A DNA stretch of 64,000 nucleotides from Paludibacteraceae bacterium (lineage in GTDB: Bacteria > Bacteroidota > Bacteroidia > Bacteroidales > Paludibacteraceae). Shown piece by piece: positions 61,270-64,000 of this stretch. The stretch is from assembly GCA_017556705.1 (NCBI GenBank), contig JAFYMG010000016.1, positions 224,377-288,376 on the forward strand. Direction: 5' to 3'. Both the position numbers and the translations under genes were made by a program. The notes under the pieces were generated by a model. That model was not told the origin of the DNA, did no database searches, and worked only from the letters and a program-made list of their open reading frames with translations. Every line of letters starts with the position of its first letter. The stretch's first letter is position 1.

Positions 61270-62427
61270 ATGGATACAAATCTAACCAACAAACTATGCA
61301 ACAAAATTCAATACATCGGTTGCGATGATGCGACCTTAGACCTCTTTGAGAGTCAGTACCCGCTGCCTAACGGCATGTGCTACAATAGTTATTTGCTTCT
61401 GGGTGAGCGTGTGGCTGTGATGGATAGTGTGGACAAACGCAAGACGGCCGAGTGGCTTCAGAAGATTGAGCAATCCAAACGTACGCCCGATTACCTGATT
61501 ATTCAGCACACCGAACCCGATCATAGCGGTTCGATAGGGGCGTTCTTGGAGAAATATCCCCACGCTACTATAGTAGCCAGTCGCGCGGCACTCCAGTTCT
61601 TGGAACAGTTTGGCTATCAGCCTGCTCATACCCTTATGGTTAAACAGGGTGATTCGTTGGACTTGGGCGGACTGACCTTGCATTTCATTAGCGCACCCAT
61701 GGTGCATTGGCCCGATGTGCTGATGACCTATTTGCCCGAGGAGAAGACGCTCTTCTCTGCCGATGCCTTTGGCTCGTTTGGGGTGTATTCGGCGTTTTCG
61801 GCACATTGGATAGACGAGGCACGTAGGTATTATATCAATATCTGCGGCAAGTATGGTGCACAAGTGGCAGCGGCTTTGGCGAAGATACAAGCGTTTGATA
61901 TTCAGCGCATAGCCCCCTTGCATGGCTGTGTGTTAGAAGGCAACGAGGTCGCAGAGGCATTGCGCTTGTATGACATCTGGAGCCGATATGAGGTGGAGAC
62001 GGATGGTGTGCTGGTAGCGCATGCTTCAATCTATGGCAATACGGCAGCGGTAGCGCATCGTATCGCAGAGCAATTGCGCAGTAATGGCGTGGAGGTCAAA
62101 GAGATAGACCTGTGCCGTTCGGATATGTCGGAGGCAGTGAGTCAGGCTTTTCGTTATGGCAAGATGGTGCTGTGTGCAGCGAGTTATGATGGCGGAGTCT
62201 TTCCGCCAATGCATGAGTTTTTGTATAAGTTGAGCATCAAGGGCTACCAGTCGCGTAGGGTAGGCGTGGTGGAGAATGGCACCTGGGCACCCACCGCAGG
62301 CAAAACAATATGCAGCATGCTGCAGCAGATGAAGAACATCGATATTATCTCTCCTGTTCTCACCATCCGCAGCGCCTGGAAAGAGGACTATCAGCAGGAT
62401 TTGGAGACGTTGGTGGAGAAGTTATAG
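61270..62427 (+). CDS. FprA-family flavodiiron protein
   Basis: 385 residues. Metallo-beta-lactamase part with the diiron motif HTEPDHSGSIG (about 78-88) and later His in HGCVLEG; flavodoxin part from about 245 with VAHASIYGNTAAVAHRIAEQL (FMN loop). Such proteins reduce oxygen to water or nitric oxide to nitrous oxide and protect anaerobes. Stand-alone gene. Note that the second metal residues follow the A-type FprA pattern, without a rubredoxin tail. Confidence 0.92.
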   Translation: MDTNLTNKLCNKIQYIGCDDATLDLFESQYPLPNGMCYNSYLLLGERVAVMDSVDKRKTAEWLQKIEQSKRTPDYLIIQHTEPDHSGSIGAFLEKYPHATIVASRAALQFLEQFGYQPAHTLMVKQGDSLDLGGLTLHFISAPMVHWPDVLMTYLPEEKTLFSADAFGSFGVYSAFSAHWIDEARRYYINICGKYGAQVAAALAKIQAFDIQRIAPLHGCVLEGNEVAEALRLYDIWSRYEVETDGVLVAHASIYGNTAAVAHRIAEQLRSNGVEVKEIDLCRSDMSEAVSQAFRYGKMVLCAASYDGGVFPPMHEFLYKLSIKGYQSRRVGVVENGTWAPTAGKTICSMLQQMKNIDIISPVLTIRSAWKEDYQQDLETLVEKL

Positions 62428-62550
62428 TTAGTTTTCCTGCTAAATAAACACATTTTTCACTCTAATGCTTGCGTATGTCAAATAAAAATAGTACCTTTGC
62501 GGACAAATTAGGAATGCAACTCCTATTTTGTCCAAACAAGCAATAATGAT

Positions 62551-63693
62551 ATGTATAGCAGAGAGTTACAAAACAAACTTTTAGAATTAAGTGAGCATTG
62601 GTCTATCATTTCTGTGACAGGACCACGTCAGTCTGGCAAGACAACCCTATGCAAAATGGCATTTCCTGATTACGAATACGTCAATCTGGAGCGTGCTACG
62701 ACTCGGGCTCTTGTTGAACATGATATTGAGGGATTCCTGTTGCAATATCCCAATGGACTGATTATAGACGAAGCACAAAACTTGCCCGAGTTGTTTTCTG
62801 TTCTACAAGTGGTAGTAGATGAAAACAAGTCATTGCGGTATGTGCTAAGTGGTAGTAGTGACTTTTTATTGATGCAAAATATATCTCAATCTTTAGCAGG
62901 TCGTGTAGCGGTTATGCGCCTGCTACCCTTGAGTTTGTCTGAGTTAGGTAATGATGCGGATATAGATGTCAATGAACTGATGTGGCGTGGATTCTATCCT
63001 GCTATTTGGGGAGACAAGAAAGACCCACACACGGTATATGACAGTTATGTGGCGACCTATATCCAAAAGGACGTTCGCCAGATCGTGAATATCAAGGATT
63101 TGAGTCTTTTCCGTCGCTTCTTGACTATTCTTGCTTCGCGTGTAGGAACAGAATTCGTGGCATCATCTATAGCTACGGAATTGGCTGTAGATTACAAGAC
63201 TATTCAATCATGGATGAGTATATTGGAGACTTCTTATACAGCATTTTTGCTGCACCCATTTTATCGCAACATAGGTAAACGATTAACCAAGACGCCTAAG
63301 GTGTATTTCTACGATATAGGTTTGGTATGTTATCTCTTAGGAATAGAGACTGCTCAACAGTTGGCGAACCACCCTTTGCGAGGCGCTATATTTGAGAATA
63401 TGGTAGTTTGTGACATGTTGAAAGCGCGATATAACCAAGGATTAGAGAAGAATATCTTGTTCTATAGAGATAAATCGCGAGAAGTAGATATCTTGCAAGA
63501 AGAGGCAGGCAAAATACATGCATACGAAATCAAGTCTGCTGAACGCTTTCATCCAGACTTTTTGAATTCGTTGGATTATCTCAAAAGTTTGCTTAAAGAT
63601 GATTTGTTGAGCATGAATATCGTCTATACTGGCTTAGAAAAGTCCGTAGGTGATACGCATCTGATAAATTACCAGCATATAGCAAAGAAATAG
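62551..63693 (+). CDS. AAA ATPase with DUF4143 domain
   Basis: 380 residues. Walker A VTGPRQSGKTTLCKM (about 20-34), Walker B GLIIDEAQ (about 69-76), sensor LSGSSDFLLM, and a DUF4143 C-terminus (KVYFYDIGLVCYLLGI, FENMVVCDMLKA, SREVDILQEEAGKIHAYEIKSA). Same broad family as the cargo ATPase at 32300 but with a different Walker A surround. Promoter TACCTTTG at 62492-62499. Followed by a strong terminator. Confidence 0.88.
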   Translation: MYSRELQNKLLELSEHWSIISVTGPRQSGKTTLCKMAFPDYEYVNLERATTRALVEHDIEGFLLQYPNGLIIDEAQNLPELFSVLQVVVDENKSLRYVLSGSSDFLLMQNISQSLAGRVAVMRLLPLSLSELGNDADIDVNELMWRGFYPAIWGDKKDPHTVYDSYVATYIQKDVRQIVNIKDLSLFRRFLTILASRVGTEFVASSIATELAVDYKTIQSWMSILETSYTAFLLHPFYRNIGKRLTKTPKVYFYDIGLVCYLLGIETAQQLANHPLRGAIFENMVVCDMLKARYNQGLEKNILFYRDKSREVDILQEEAGKIHAYEIKSAERFHPDFLNSLDYLKSLLKDDLLSMNIVYTGLEKSVGDTHLINYQHIAKK

Positions 63694-63718
63694 ATTTATA
63701 GTCAGTATTATCAACAGT

Positions 63719-63770
63719 TCACGCGGGAAGTGTAGTGTTTACTATGCTTCCCGCGTGAGTGTATTTTTTT
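63719..63770 (+). terminator. Strong terminator after the last gene
   Basis: TCACGCGGGAAG (63719-63730) pairs perfectly over 12 bases with CTTCCCGCGTGA (63747-63758), then a T7 run. From 63771 to the window end I see no gene. Confidence 0.85.
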
Positions 63771-64000
63771 GAAAAAAGTTTTCGTGTGCTGAAAGTTGTA
63801 TCGAAGAAATACTTGCCTTTTGTATATCCTTAGTGTACCTTTAGTATAGGAAAAGCGACTTGCAGGTTTCGGGATCACCATAGGACGAACTATAATAAAT
63901 TTTTAACAAAAAAAATGCTTTTTATGCAAAAGTTGATACATATCCATCGATATATGGTCGATTAGATGTGACAACTGCAAATGCTTGACGAATGAGTTTG

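Overview
The window reads as a Bacteroidales (Bacteroidota) chromosome. Promoters have the Bacteroidota form (a TAnnTTTGc box just before the start of transcription, e.g. TACCTTTGCA), Shine-Dalgarno sites are mostly weak, and the chromosomal genes include a type IX secretion plug protein, LptC, a TonB-free outer-membrane porin-like protein, a B12-dependent ribonucleotide reductase and an acyl-ACP thioesterase. The genus cannot be fixed from the sequence alone.

From 1 to about 35.6 kb lies a mobile, prophage-like island. Its right edge is the 3' end of an intact tRNA-Thr(CGT) gene (35638-35710, minus strand), followed immediately by a tyrosine integrase; its left edge is outside the window. 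The first 18 kb is an accessory region built of short, separately regulated cassettes, nearly every promoter carrying its own perfect palindrome. It holds a helically phased TGTCAC array, a structured leader RNA present twice (about 610-845 and 8720-8953), ArdC-like and ArdA antirestriction genes, a Fic protein with a four-unit 24-bp operator array, a UmuDC mutagenic polymerase, two WYL-type regulators, a HIRAN-domain operon, a metallophosphatase/N-formylglutamate-amidohydrolase fusion, and a LemA / membrane protein / stand-alone RNA-polymerase alpha-CTD operon.

The most striking cassette is at 5.6-8.5 kb. A WYL regulator is divergent from an RNA operon that reads tRNA(CAT), tRNA-Arg(ACG), a 106-nt structured RNA, the RNA ligase RtcB, a 75-nt RNA that folds as a tRNA-like cloverleaf, a 115-nt multi-hairpin RNA, and strong terminators. 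The two directions share one palindrome, TGCGCAA-N5-TTGCGCA. This looks like a mobile RNA-repair / spare-tRNA system regulated by a WYL sensor; the RNAs flanking RtcB are, as far as I can tell, undescribed.

18.3-31.3 kb is a phage morphogenesis operon: prohead protease-scaffold, major capsid protein, head/tail proteins, a phosphoribosyltransferase-PLD gene pair, tape measure and tail-tip protein. Terminase, portal and lysis genes are not seen in it. Between the PLD gene and the tape measure is a 1.4-kb non-coding segment with two tandem-repeat arrays, one with a strict 28-bp period (23 units). Downstream of the tail-tip gene a 2.5-kb insert with two cargo genes is bracketed by a 191-bp duplication of that gene's 3' end.

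35.9-64 kb is ordinary chromosome: T9SS plug, acyl-CoA ligase, coaX, envelope genes (OMP, TPR, lptC), thioesterase, class II RNR, aminotransferase, amidase-mlaD, dnaA, endonuclease I, nadA, a histidine kinase/response regulator pair, a Na/Ca antiporter, a phosphoethanolamine transferase, a FprA flavoprotein and an AAA/DUF4143 ATPase. Here short repeats have invaded not only spacers but also the reading frames of nadA and the response regulator, in frame.
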